In this document: positions 32,546 through 40,497 of the stretch, piece by piece
How the letters are laid out: each line of letters begins with the position of its first letter
Position numbering within the stretch: position 1 is the first letter of the stretch
Source: Candidatus Undinarchaeales archaeon
GTDB taxonomy: Archaea > SpSt-1190 > JASMDC01
Direction: 5' to 3'
Assembly: GCA_030753015.1 (NCBI GenBank)
Contig: JASMDC010000007.1
Span: 1-64,000 of the forward strand
Length of the DNA: 64,000 nt
The notes under the pieces: model-generated
The model's database searches: none
Told to the model about the DNA's origin: nothing
The model's input: the letters and a program-made list of their open reading frames with translations, nothing else
Program-made: the position numbers and the translations under genes

Positions 32546-33154
32546 TCAGATCACGGAGAGGAGGAAGATGACGCACACGAGCCATCCGACACCTGCCGCG
32601 AGGATACTTATCGACCTCTTGATGGCCGAGCAGGCCAAGATCGTAAGCGGTAGACTGAGGATCGGACCTACCACACCCACGCCGAGGCCCATGTACGCGG
32701 CGTGCCTCGTCGATTCGCCTTGCACCTTCATCAGGCCCGCGAAGCTCAGGGACAGCGCCAGGAACAGACCGACCGTACTGACCCAGCGGGCGTTCTCGAA
32801 GACGGCCTGATAGAACAACCGCAGACCGTCGCCGAGCTTGTCCAGGAAGAGCGCCTGCCGGATCCAGCCGATGATATCGGAGTGCAGACGTATGATGTGG
32901 TAGCGATGGTCGTTGTAGGTGACGCTTCCCACGATCTCGCTCGAGTTCATCTCGATCGCCAGGTCCCTGAGCGTCCTGATTATGTACTTCGTTGCAGGCA
33001 CCTTGTACTTGTAGCTACCGACGGCACCGGAGGGGTAATAGAACTCTGACGAGCCCTCGAACTCCATGATGACCTCGGTCCCGTTCACGTCATCGGGCGG
33101 ATCGAGCGAGGAGACGATGAAGGTCTGGAACGCGTGCCTGAGAACAGATGTCAT
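32546..33154 (-). CDS. Membrane protein with soluble N-terminal half
   Basis: The 202-residue protein has a soluble N-terminal half (1-120, with NGTEVIMEFEGSSEFYYPSG and a helical part) and three membrane segments near the C-terminus (about WVSTVGLFLALSLSFAG, YMGLGVGVVGPILSL, ILAAGVGWLVCVIFLLSV). No family is recognised. A weak TATA-like element (GATGATAAGG, minus strand near 33185) would suit ATG 33154. Confidence 0.65.
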   Translation of the reverse strand: MTSVLRHAFQTFIVSSLDPPDDVNGTEVIMEFEGSSEFYYPSGAVGSYKYKVPATKYIIRTLRDLAIEMNSSEIVGSVTYNDHRYHIIRLHSDIIGWIRQALFLDKLGDGLRLFYQAVFENARWVSTVGLFLALSLSFAGLMKVQGESTRHAAYMGLGVGVVGPILSLPLTILACSAIKRSISILAAGVGWLVCVIFLLSVI

Positions 33155-33287
33155 CCACGCGCCTTCCTTCTTTCCGTCGCCTTATCATCCAAAGCCTGAG
33201 CTTAGCAAGATCACGCTTCATAACTTACCACAGGAAAAAAAGAGAGACTCAACATCAAGAATGTCCAACATGTGGTGAGGAACTACA

Positions 33288-34175
33288 CTAGCGCCGGTAG
33301 TACTTGTCTGCGATCGGCATGTCGTCACCCTTCCGGATGAACGTCCCCGCCCGCAGCTGGGCGAACGCCGTGTCCAGCTCCTTTTGTGTGTTCATCACGA
33401 TGGGGCCGCGCCAGGCCACCGGCTCGTCCAGGGGCGGACCGGAGGCGAGCAGGAACCTGATGCCCTCCCCGCTGGCCGTGACCTCGACCGCGCCGCCGTC
33501 ACCCAGGACGACCAGATGCTCGGTGCCGACGCGCAGCTCCTCGGGCCCGAACTGTCCACCGCCCTCGAAGACGTACGCGACGACCTTGTGACCGAGTGGG
33601 ATGGTGCGCTCGAACAGCACGCCCGGGGGTACCGTGACGTCGATGTACTCCACGGGGACGACGAGGTCCTCGACGGGGCCGCGTGTGCCTTCCACCTCTC
33701 CTGCTATGACCTTTACTGTGATGCCGTCGTCGAGTTTGACGGTGGGGATGGTCGCCGCCAGCACGTCCCGGTACCGCGGTTCCATCATCTTCTCGGCCCG
33801 CGGGAGGTTCACCCAGAGCTGGAACCCGCGCATGGTGCCCTCGTAGCGCTGGGGCATCTCCTGATGGATGATGCCGCCACCAGCGGTCATCCACTGGACG
33901 TCGCCCGATCCGATGACGCCCTCGTTCCCGATGCTGTCGCCGTGCTCGACGGCCCCCTCAAGGACATAGGTCACGGTCTCGATGCCGCGGTGGGGGTGCC
34001 AGGGGAACCCTGCCATGTAGTCGTCCGGGTCGTCGGAGCCGAAGTGGTCGAGCAGGAGGAACGGATCGACGTTGGGGACCTCGTGGAAGCCGAACACGCG
34101 CTTGAGCCGGACACCCGCGCCCTCGATGGTAGGCCTGCTCCGGGAGATGTAGGTGACGGGTCGTGGACCGCTCAT
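33288..34175 (-). CDS. Pirin-family cupin protein
   Basis: The 295-residue bicupin has the pirin metal site: HPHRGIETVTY (two histidines), then GGGIIHQEMP (third histidine and glutamate). Pirins act as iron-dependent quercetinase-like enzymes or redox sensors. Length is standard. It follows ywbE on the same strand after 7 bases; a palindromic TATA-like element (GATTTTAAAATC, 34196-34207) inside the ywbE end may also give it its own transcript. Confidence 0.92.
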   Translation of the reverse strand: MSGPRPVTYISRSRPTIEGAGVRLKRVFGFHEVPNVDPFLLLDHFGSDDPDDYMAGFPWHPHRGIETVTYVLEGAVEHGDSIGNEGVIGSGDVQWMTAGGGIIHQEMPQRYEGTMRGFQLWVNLPRAEKMMEPRYRDVLAATIPTVKLDDGITVKVIAGEVEGTRGPVEDLVVPVEYIDVTVPPGVLFERTIPLGHKVVAYVFEGGGQFGPEELRVGTEHLVVLGDGGAVEVTASGEGIRFLLASGPPLDEPVAWRGPIVMNTQKELDTAFAQLRAGTFIRKGDDMPIADKYYRR

Positions 34176-34182
34176 GGTGTCC

Positions 34183-34387
34183 TTATAGGCCGCTCGATTT
34201 TAAAATCTCTTTGACCCTGCCCACCTGGCCGTCGCGCAGGCGGACCTTGATACCGTGGGGATGAGTGGGCGAGCCTGTGAGGATGTCCTTGACCACGCCC
34301 TCGGTGAGCTTCCCGGACCGCTGGTCCTTCTTGAGCACGATCCGGACGGTGATGCCCGGGCGGATGTCCTTGCGGTGGCGTCCGTCC
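34183..34387 (-). CDS. ywbE: YwbE-family small RNA-binding-like protein
   Basis: The 67-residue protein matches the YwbE family over its length: RKDIRPGITVRIVLKKDQRS, then TEGVVKDILTGSPTHPHGIK and DGQVGRVKEIL. The compact beta-barrel is thought to be KOW-like; its role is not established. The frame stays open upstream, but the family start MDGRHRKDI and the promoter at 34415-34430 fix ATG 34387. Confidence 0.85.
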
Positions 34388-34414
34388 ATGGTGACCAGTA
34401 GGAGGCCAAAGGCA

Positions 34415-34430
34415 TGAGTTAAAACCTTAA
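34415..34430. promoter_or_regulatory. Shared AT-rich promoter of ywbE and the NicO-type gene
   Basis: GAGTTAAAACCTTAAC can act as TATA box in both directions, about 30 bases above ATG 34387 (minus) and about 40 bases above ATG 34463 (plus). Confidence 0.5.
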
Positions 34431-34462
34431 CGCATCGATACGCTCGACAGAGGAGACGTCCC

Positions 34463-35176
34463 ATGTCCGAGCACCTCACCGTCCTTGCCATGACGGCCGC
34501 GTCCCTGGGATTCCTCCACACCCTGTTCGGTCCCGACCACTACCTGCCCTTCCTCGTGATGTCGAAGGCACGGGGCTGGTCGCGCACGCGCACGCTGGGC
34601 ATCACCGCACTCTGCGGTCTGGGGCACGTCCTCGGCTCATTGATGCTGGGCGCCGTGGGCATCGCTGCTGGCCTTGCGGTGTCGCGTATGGAGGTCCTCG
34701 AGGGCGTCAGGGGCGACCTTGCGGCATGGGCGCTCATCGCATTAGGGTTCGTCTACGCCGCGTGGGGCCTCAAGCAGGCGTTCCGCGACCGTACGCACGA
34801 GCACGCCCACGCTCACGTCGGCGGCGTGGAGCACGAGCACGTCCATACACACCACCAAGCGCACACGCATGCGCACCTGGGCACAGACGCCGCCGATGTG
34901 ACGCCGTGGGTGCTGTTCACTGTGTTCGTCCTGGGCCCGTGCGAGCCTCTCATCCCCCTCCTCATGGTGCCTGCCGCACAGCAGAGCCTGTTCGGTATCA
35001 TCGTGGTGACGGCCATATTCTCGGTGGTCACCATCATCACCATGCTCTGCACGGTATCGCTGGGCCTGGCCGGCGTGGACCGTCTCCCACTGGGCCAGCT
35101 CGAGCGCTTCGGCCACGCAATCGCAGGTACCACCATCGGCCTGTGCGGCGCGAGTATCGTGTTCCTTGGGCTGTAG
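34463..35176 (+). CDS. NicO/UreH-type nickel-cobalt transporter
   Basis: The 237-residue protein has six membrane segments. The first carries FLHTLFGPDHYLPF, the histidine-aspartate-histidine signature of nickel/cobalt permeases. A histidine-rich loop (about 113-142, with HEHAHAHVGG and HTHHQAHTHAH) between segments three and four should bind metal. FVLGPCEPLIPL in the fourth segment is also typical. GGAG lies 9 bases before ATG. The CDF metal transporter follows on the same strand with its own promoter. Confidence 0.82.
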   Translation: MSEHLTVLAMTAASLGFLHTLFGPDHYLPFLVMSKARGWSRTRTLGITALCGLGHVLGSLMLGAVGIAAGLAVSRMEVLEGVRGDLAAWALIALGFVYAAWGLKQAFRDRTHEHAHAHVGGVEHEHVHTHHQAHTHAHLGTDAADVTPWVLFTVFVLGPCEPLIPLLMVPAAQQSLFGIIVVTAIFSVVTIITMLCTVSLGLAGVDRLPLGQLERFGHAIAGTTIGLCGASIVFLGL

Positions 35177-35248
35177 GATCTCACGGACGGGCGCCCCTTA
35201 CCGCGTTCTGGAAGTGACAGCGACGACGGACGGCCGCCCCTTCATGAC

Positions 35249-35258
35249 AATTTATAAA
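35249..35258 (+). promoter_or_regulatory. TATA box of the CDF transporter
   Basis: AATTTATAAA lies about 35 bases above ATG 35288. Confidence 0.55.
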
Positions 35259-35287
35259 CATGCGGTCATCCCCGTGCACCCATAGCG

Positions 35288-36310
35288 ATGGTGGAAGGAG
35301 AGCGGTCGGCGGACCATGACCATTCCCACGGGCATGACCATGATCACGGGCACGCCCACATCCATGGCGTGGTGGACCCGACCATCCTCACCACCGAGCG
35401 GGGCATCTGGGCAGTGAAGTGGTCGTTCGCTGGTCTCTTCGCCACGGCCCTCCTCCAGGTGGTCGTTGTCGTCCTCTCCGGGAGCGTCGCGCTGATGGCG
35501 GACACCATCCACAACATCGGCGACGCTGCCACGGCCATCCCTCTGTGGGTGGCGTTCCGGCTCCAGCAGCGGAAGCCCTCGCGTGTTTACACCTACGGGC
35601 TGGGCCGCGTGGAGGACCTGGCCGGTGTTGCCATCGTGCTCACTATTCTTGCAAGCGCCCTCATCGCCGGGTACGAGGCCGTGGACCGGCTCCTCCATCC
35701 ACAGGAGATCGCGTACCTCGGGGCCGTCGTGGTGGCCTCTGTAGTAGGGTTCATAGGCAACGAGCTGGTCGCCGTGTTCCGCATCAGGATCGGACAGGAG
35801 ATCGGCTCAGCGGCCCTTGTGGCCGACGGCCATCACGCCCGCGTGGACGGGCTGACGAGCCTTGCTGTCCTCCTCGGCGCCATCGGCGTGTGGATGGGAT
35901 ACCCCATGGCCGATCCCCTGATCGGGCTTGTCATCACCATAGCCATCCTCCGCATCGTGTGGGACTCGGGGCGAACGGTGCTCCGCCGGATGCTCGACGG
36001 CATCGATCCGGAGGTGCTCGACGAGCTGGAAGAGGTTGCGTGCCGGACCAAGGGCATCAGTGACGTGACCGAGGTCCGGGTGCGGTGGCTCGGCCACCGA
36101 CTCCTTGCCGAGATCAACATCACCGTCAACCCCGAGCTCTCCGTCAGCGATGGGCATGCCATCGCCACCGAGGTGCGCCACCGTCTTCTCCACAAGCTGC
36201 GCTACTTCTCCGACGCCACCATCCATGTGGACCCAGCTACCGCTTCAGGCGAGGTGCACCATTGCGTGGACCAGCATGAGCACGACGACCTGCCCCCGCA
36301 CGCCCACTGA
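35288..36310 (+). CDS. Cation diffusion facilitator (Zn/Co/Ni efflux)
   Basis: This 340-residue protein has a histidine-rich N-terminus (DHDHSHGHDHDHGHAHIHG), six membrane segments with the transport-site pairs HNIGD in TM2 and DGHHARVDG in TM5, and a C-terminal cytoplasmic metal-binding domain (about 225-305). A histidine-rich end (DQHEHDDLPPHAH) is added. It should export divalent metal in exchange for protons. With the NicO-type gene just upstream it forms a local metal-handling pair. Confidence 0.9.
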   Translation: MVEGERSADHDHSHGHDHDHGHAHIHGVVDPTILTTERGIWAVKWSFAGLFATALLQVVVVVLSGSVALMADTIHNIGDAATAIPLWVAFRLQQRKPSRVYTYGLGRVEDLAGVAIVLTILASALIAGYEAVDRLLHPQEIAYLGAVVVASVVGFIGNELVAVFRIRIGQEIGSAALVADGHHARVDGLTSLAVLLGAIGVWMGYPMADPLIGLVITIAILRIVWDSGRTVLRRMLDGIDPEVLDELEEVACRTKGISDVTEVRVRWLGHRLLAEINITVNPELSVSDGHAIATEVRHRLLHKLRYFSDATIHVDPATASGEVHHCVDQHEHDDLPPHAH

Positions 36311-36333
36311 GGCTGGACGGCCTTCATCCGACG

Positions 36334-36405
36334 CTAGTCCGCCGGCTTGTAGGCACGGACGTTGGCGCAGAGGGCGAGCTCGTGGCCCGTGCGCGCGTTG
36401 CGCAT
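36334..36405 (-). pseudogene. Possible HU-like C-terminal remnant
   Basis: The 23-codon minus-strand frame MRNARTGHELALCANVRAYK resembles the last part of HU/IHF family proteins (RNPrTGEel..A..v.aFKP). It has GC-rich third positions, but the frame is closed just upstream and no HU N-terminal part is visible. A coding-like plus-strand tail (ending DEMNTCCKGDF at TAG 36461-36463) abuts it, so this gap may contain decayed gene ends. The call is tentative. Confidence 0.25.
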
Positions 36406-36484
36406 CTGCAAGATCTTCTACGACATGGACGAGATGAACACCTGCTGCAAGGGCGACTTCTAGGCCATCGCCCGATCACGTCCG

Positions 36485-36802
36485 TCACTCAGCGATCCTG
36501 TCGATCAAGTGGCGCAGCGCCAATACAGGGTGATGGAGCAGCATGCGCGGCCCCGAGTACCGCATGACCTCCCTGATCATCGATCGCTCCGGCTCACTGT
36601 AACAATGGATCGTACAATTGGCGCACGTGGGCTTTCTCTCCTTGTTCGGGCAATGGGTGAGCCGGTCGTCCGTGTAGGCAAGAAGGGAACGGCATTCATC
36701 GCACAGACTGCCCTTTGGATGATGGTTCTTCCGACAGTAGAGGACGATCATCGCTTCCACGGTCTCACCTTCTCTTCGTATCCGGGGATGTTCACAGGCC
36801 AT
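36485..36802 (-). CDS. ygbA: YgbA-family (nitrous oxide-stimulated promoter) protein
   Basis: The 105-residue protein carries the family's motifs: LYCRKNHHPKGSLCDECRSL, the cysteines of HCPNKERKPTCANC, HCYSEPERSMIREVMRYSG and PRMLLHHP. The six or more conserved cysteines suggest metal binding. In enterobacteria the homologue belongs to the nitric-oxide response. Start ATG 36802 is about 30 bases below a TATA box (36830-36841). Confidence 0.88.
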   Translation of the reverse strand: MACEHPRIRREGETVEAMIVLYCRKNHHPKGSLCDECRSLLAYTDDRLTHCPNKERKPTCANCTIHCYSEPERSMIREVMRYSGPRMLLHHPVLALRHLIDRIAE

Positions 36803-36829
36803 TGGGACGCCTGCTGTGGTCGAAAGGCA

Positions 36830-36841
36830 GTAATAAATATC
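36830..36841 (-). promoter_or_regulatory. TATA box of the YgbA gene
   Basis: The minus strand reads GATATTTATTAC, about 32 bases upstream of ATG 36802. Confidence 0.5.
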
Positions 36842-36948
36842 GCTCGTACTGATAATAAAATGGGATCTTGCTAAGAGGAGCAGGTTCTTTCTGCTTGTTA
36901 GCAGGTGAGTTAAAAGCCCGTCCGAGGCTTCAACAGTATCAAACTAAC

Positions 36949-38214
36949 TCACTCGTTCACGTTGAACCAGTTCTCCACCAGCGCCACATCGCCCCCCGTC
37001 TGTCCCGTCCCGTACACGACGATGCGCTCACCGTCGCGCAGCACGGCCGCCACGGGAGCGTACCCCTTTTCTGCAAGGTACGCCTCTGTAGCGTACGGCG
37101 GCTCCCACGCCTGATCGGAAACGGCCACGTGCGTCACTCCGTACTTATCGATGATCGGATCCACGTACACCTCGTCCGGCAGCCACCGCGCAGGCAACCT
37201 CCCATAATAACTCAGGGGCACCCATACGTCAGATAGTACCACTCCCGGCCGGAGATCGGCGACGACCAGTGCTGCTGCCGCCCGTGCCGGGAAGCCCGTC
37301 CCGACCATCCCCAGTGCAGCATGACCGTACCACGCCTGCAACAGGAGAGCGATGGCAATAGCTGGACGTCCGAGCCGGGAGAGCCCCCCCGAGGCGAGCA
37401 CGAGCGCCGCGGGAGCGACGACCATGAGGTAGCGCGCTTCCTTGTTGGCGTTGAGCGTCAGCAGCGCTATCACGAGCACTACGACCACCGGTACGACATC
37501 CCTGCGCCGGGTGAGGACGGCTGCGAGCACAGCGGGCCCTAGAGCGGGCGCCAGCTGCCCGACATAGAACATGACCGGCATCCGTGGCATCCTCTGTTGC
37601 TGCACGATCTTCGCGGTGACCGCATGCAGCGGATCGCCGAACCGGGAATAGTTGGCCGCAAGCCATGGCAGGAGCGCCAGGCCCACCACCAGGGCGATGA
37701 CCGGTACCGTCCGCCGTCGGCAGAGCGCCAGCAGCACCACGCCGGCAGGGTACCGGAACAGCACGGCCACCGCGCCCAGTATCACCCCCAGCCGCTCGTC
37801 GCGGTCCCATGCTGCCAGCGCGGCCGTGACCAGACCGGCCGTTGCGATATCGGCCTGCACCTGACCACCGTAGAGGAGCACCAGCGGGCACAATCCCACC
37901 AGCAGAACGGAGAGGATCGCTCCCTCGCGACCCCCCTCCCGCCGCGCCAGTACGGCAGCGGCCGCCATTGGCAGCACCAGGAGCGCCAGCGCAGATAACC
38001 TGAGCACAAGCAGGCTCCGCCCGCACACGCTCTGCACGGCCGCGAGCAGCGCGGGCATCCCCGGAGGTCGGATCCACTCGTAGTAGGCGCCCTCGCCCGC
38101 CATCATCCGGGCGTTGGAGAGGAACGCAAGCGCGTCCCACCCGGGAATAGAAGCGAAGGTCTGCGGCAGCTGGAGCAGGACCAGCAAGCCGATGAGCAGC
38201 GGGAGCGCTCTCAA
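36949..38214 (-). CDS. Membrane glycosyltransferase of the PMT/GT39-ArnT type
   Basis: The 421-residue protein has about 10 membrane segments. After the first comes GWDALAFLSNARMMAGEGAY, with the aspartate expected in the first external loop of GT-C enzymes, then WIRPPGMPALLA. The C-terminal 120 residues are soluble and extracytoplasmic. It probably moves a sugar from a polyprenyl-phosphate donor to an acceptor outside the membrane. The start is TTG 38214, overlapping the DJ-1 gene's TGA (TTGA) with GAGG just before it. Confidence 0.72.
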   Translation of the reverse strand: MRALPLLIGLLVLLQLPQTFASIPGWDALAFLSNARMMAGEGAYYEWIRPPGMPALLAAVQSVCGRSLLVLRLSALALLVLPMAAAAVLARREGGREGAILSVLLVGLCPLVLLYGGQVQADIATAGLVTAALAAWDRDERLGVILGAVAVLFRYPAGVVLLALCRRRTVPVIALVVGLALLPWLAANYSRFGDPLHAVTAKIVQQQRMPRMPVMFYVGQLAPALGPAVLAAVLTRRRDVVPVVVVLVIALLTLNANKEARYLMVVAPAALVLASGGLSRLGRPAIAIALLLQAWYGHAALGMVGTGFPARAAAALVVADLRPGVVLSDVWVPLSYYGRLPARWLPDEVYVDPIIDKYGVTHVAVSDQAWEPPYATEAYLAEKGYAPVAAVLRDGERIVVYGTGQTGGDVALVENWFNVNE

Positions 38215-38717
38215 GCCTCTTCCAGTCCGGAGAGCAGCGTGCTCATGAACTCGGGCAGTGCCTTGACATCGGTGGCGGTGACGATGCGCTCGTCAGATTC
38301 CACCGCGAGCCCGGTGTAGTCGGCCCCGGCGTTGATGATGTCGTCCTTGATGGAGAGGAACCCGGTGATCTTCTTGTTGGTGACGATGCCTGCCGAGATG
38401 AGCACCTGTGGCCCGTGGCAGATGGCCGCGATCCGGCCGCCGTGCTCGTACACCTGTGCTACCAGCTCGAGCACTTTCTGGCTCCGGCGCAGGCGGTCGG
38501 GGGCGTACCCGCCGGGGACCACGAGCACCTGGTACTTCTTGAGCAGCGCCTCCTCCACCGTTGTGTCGGCCCTGAGGATGAGCTTGTTCTTGGACGAGAA
38601 CTCTCCGGTCCGGACGGCGACCACGTCGACATCGAACCCGGCCTCGATCAGGCGGTAGTAGGGGTAGATGAACTCGGCGGCATCGACCCCGTCGTCAAGT
38701 AGTACAGCAGCGAGCAT
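38211..38717 (-). CDS. DJ-1/PfpI-family protein
   Basis: The 168-residue protein has the nucleophile elbow AAICHGPQVL with cysteine and histidine, and the upstream VVPGGYAPDRLR with the glycine pair of the family. Members are deglycases, chaperones or proteases; the PfpI-like length fits an archaeal member. It is first in a two-gene operon with the membrane glycosyltransferase. The TATA box is at 38748-38759 on the minus strand. Confidence 0.9.
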   Translation of the reverse strand: MLAAVLLDDGVDAAEFIYPYYRLIEAGFDVDVVAVRTGEFSSKNKLILRADTTVEEALLKKYQVLVVPGGYAPDRLRRSQKVLELVAQVYEHGGRIAAICHGPQVLISAGIVTNKKITGFLSIKDDIINAGADYTGLAVESDERIVTATDVKALPEFMSTLLSGLEEA

Positions 38718-38747
38718 GATTGTTCCTCCCGGTAGAATGACCTACCT

Positions 38748-38759
38748 AAATCTTAAAAG
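38748..38759 (-). promoter_or_regulatory. TATA box of the DJ-1 gene
   Basis: The minus strand reads CTTTTAAGA, about 35 bases upstream of ATG 38717. Confidence 0.5.
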
Positions 38760-38785
38760 ACTATTCCAAGACCGGGCGGGGCCCG

Positions 38786-38810
38786 GGTGGTGAGGTTCTA
38801 TCTCACCACC
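38786..38810 (-). terminator. Hairpin across the stop of the third TldD gene
   Basis: GGTGGTGAG (38786-38794) and CTCACCACC (38802-38810) form a perfect 9-bp stem covering the stop codon at 38803. No strong T-tract follows in the minus direction, so its terminator role is only likely. Confidence 0.45.
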
Positions 38811-40425
38811 ACAGGACGCCGTTATCGGTCACGATGTGCCGACCGAACGTCTCGCCGGACCTGCCGAAGCTTTCGAACTCGAAAGGCCGGTCGATCTTGT
38901 CCTCGGAGATGCGGGACAGGTCGGACCGGGCAAAGCCGCCCTCGCCGACGCTCATCTCGCTCACCAGCACCTCGGGGCCGACACCGCTCACCGGTGCCCA
39001 CTGCGCGGACCACCAGCCGCCCTTGCCGCAGAAGCCCACGAAGTTGTCCTCGGTGGCGTCGTCGCCCAGGGCCTCGATCTTGCCCAGGACGTCGAGCGAG
39101 TAGCCCGACACGGCCGCGGCGTCCACGGCGTACTGGATCTCGCCGTTCTCCACCCAGTAGGCCTCGGAGGCCTTGACGGCGAACTGCCCAGTGGAGGTGT
39201 AGACGTAGCCGCCGCTGGAGCCGACGATGTACAGACCGGTGCCCAGCTGAGCCAGAAGCTCCTCGTGGGTGTTCTCCCCGTTCTCCAGGATGGTGTTGCG
39301 CATCCGGGGCATGGGATCGTAGGAGCCGTCCTGGGAGCGACCGTTGCCGGTGACGCCCATGTCGATTCCCATCCGGTTCGCGAGCTCAACGGCAGTGTGC
39401 CTGTCGGTCATGAACCCGGTCACGGCGCCATTCTCCATGATGGTCAGGTCGTTGGCCTTCATCATCTCGTTGTCGTAGTAGATGTTGCCATGGCCTCCGG
39501 GGAACTGGGCTATCTCTTTGATCGTGACGAAGTCCGGCGCGATGACCTCGCCGTACTTCTGGCCCAGACGGCCGCCTTCCAGGACGGCATCTGCCTCGGC
39601 CATGTGGCCCACCATCTCGTGGATGAACACGCCGGTGACCTTGCCGCCGAACATCACGCGCACCTTCTCGCCGTCCTTGACGGGCATCTTGTGAGCGTTG
39701 TACTGGATGCGGGCCTTGTTGAGAGCGCTGTAAGCGGTGCCCTTGAGACCGTCGAGCACCAGTTCTGCGCCGGAGGTGGTGCCGATGGAGTCGAACCCGG
39801 TGACCACCGTCTCGACCTCGTTGCCCTCCTCGTCGGTGACCTTCTTGGTCAGCTCGATCTGGACCGCCAGGTGGCCGAGCATGCGCTCCTCGCACAGGTG
39901 GTTGTTCAGGTTGTCCTGGTAGTCGTCGGTGGTCTCGGTCAGGGTGTACTGCACCTTCACGGTCTTGATGTCGGGGTTGGCGGCCTTGATCTCGTCGGCG
40001 ATCTGCTTCATGTAATCCTTGACCTGCGTCTGGTACTGGTGGGGGTCCTTCTCGAACTCAGCTGCACGGTACACGGTGCCGATGGCGGGACCACGGGCGT
40101 AGATGTTGTCGAAGAACGCGTCGTCCTTGTCACCGGTGAGCCGTCCGATGGCCGAGTTGATGCCCTTCTCCACGGTGGACGCGTCGTGGCCGTAGAGCGT
40201 CTGGTAGTTCTCGGACGTGCCCCGACCGGCGAATATCTTACCGGTGGTGGCGCTTTGCGTGGTGACATCGGGCTCGTCGAACACCGGCATACCGGCGCCG
40301 ACCGCGCTCGTGGAATAGAGTATCTTCGTCTTGTTCTCGCTCTGGCGATAGACCGACAGGAAGTTGGCGTCGAAGCCGCCCAAGTCCAGCTCGTCCATCG
40401 GTCCCGTATAAAACTCTTCAAACAT
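38803..40425 (-). CDS. TldD-type metallopeptidase, divergent third copy
   Basis: The 540-residue protein carries FIHEMVGHMAEAD (H269, E270, H274) and GFCGKGGWW (C466), the same three-ligand zinc site as the tandem TldDs. It lacks their long helical insertion and has a distinct N-terminal domain. Its motif GNGRSQDGSYDPMPRMRNT corresponds to the substrate-binding segment. It has its own promoter, shared with the divergent Trm-G10 gene. No HExxxH-less TldE partner is adjacent. Confidence 0.82.
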   Translation of the reverse strand: MFEEFYTGPMDELDLGGFDANFLSVYRQSENKTKILYSTSAVGAGMPVFDEPDVTTQSATTGKIFAGRGTSENYQTLYGHDASTVEKGINSAIGRLTGDKDDAFFDNIYARGPAIGTVYRAAEFEKDPHQYQTQVKDYMKQIADEIKAANPDIKTVKVQYTLTETTDDYQDNLNNHLCEERMLGHLAVQIELTKKVTDEEGNEVETVVTGFDSIGTTSGAELVLDGLKGTAYSALNKARIQYNAHKMPVKDGEKVRVMFGGKVTGVFIHEMVGHMAEADAVLEGGRLGQKYGEVIAPDFVTIKEIAQFPGGHGNIYYDNEMMKANDLTIMENGAVTGFMTDRHTAVELANRMGIDMGVTGNGRSQDGSYDPMPRMRNTILENGENTHEELLAQLGTGLYIVGSSGGYVYTSTGQFAVKASEAYWVENGEIQYAVDAAAVSGYSLDVLGKIEALGDDATEDNFVGFCGKGGWWSAQWAPVSGVGPEVLVSEMSVGEGGFARSDLSRISEDKIDRPFEFESFGRSGETFGRHIVTDNGVLWW

Positions 40426-40458
40426 GTACCGTACCCCGTCAAATCCAGCAAGGGTCTA

Positions 40459-40472
40459 CTTATTTATACCTT
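40459..40472. promoter_or_regulatory. Shared TATA element between TldD3 and the Trm-G10 operon
   Basis: CTTATTTATACC reads as a TATA box on both strands, about 38 bases above ATG 40425 (minus) and about 33 above ATG 40498 (plus). Confidence 0.55.
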
Positions 40473-40497
40473 TTGAAAGGCCGCGGGGAACGTGCGC

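Noticed and set aside
38836-40476. 546-codon plus-strand frame opposite TldD3
   Set aside because: Low-complexity Val/Leu/Gly/His composition typical of antisense frames in GC-rich DNA; TldD3 on the other strand has family motifs.
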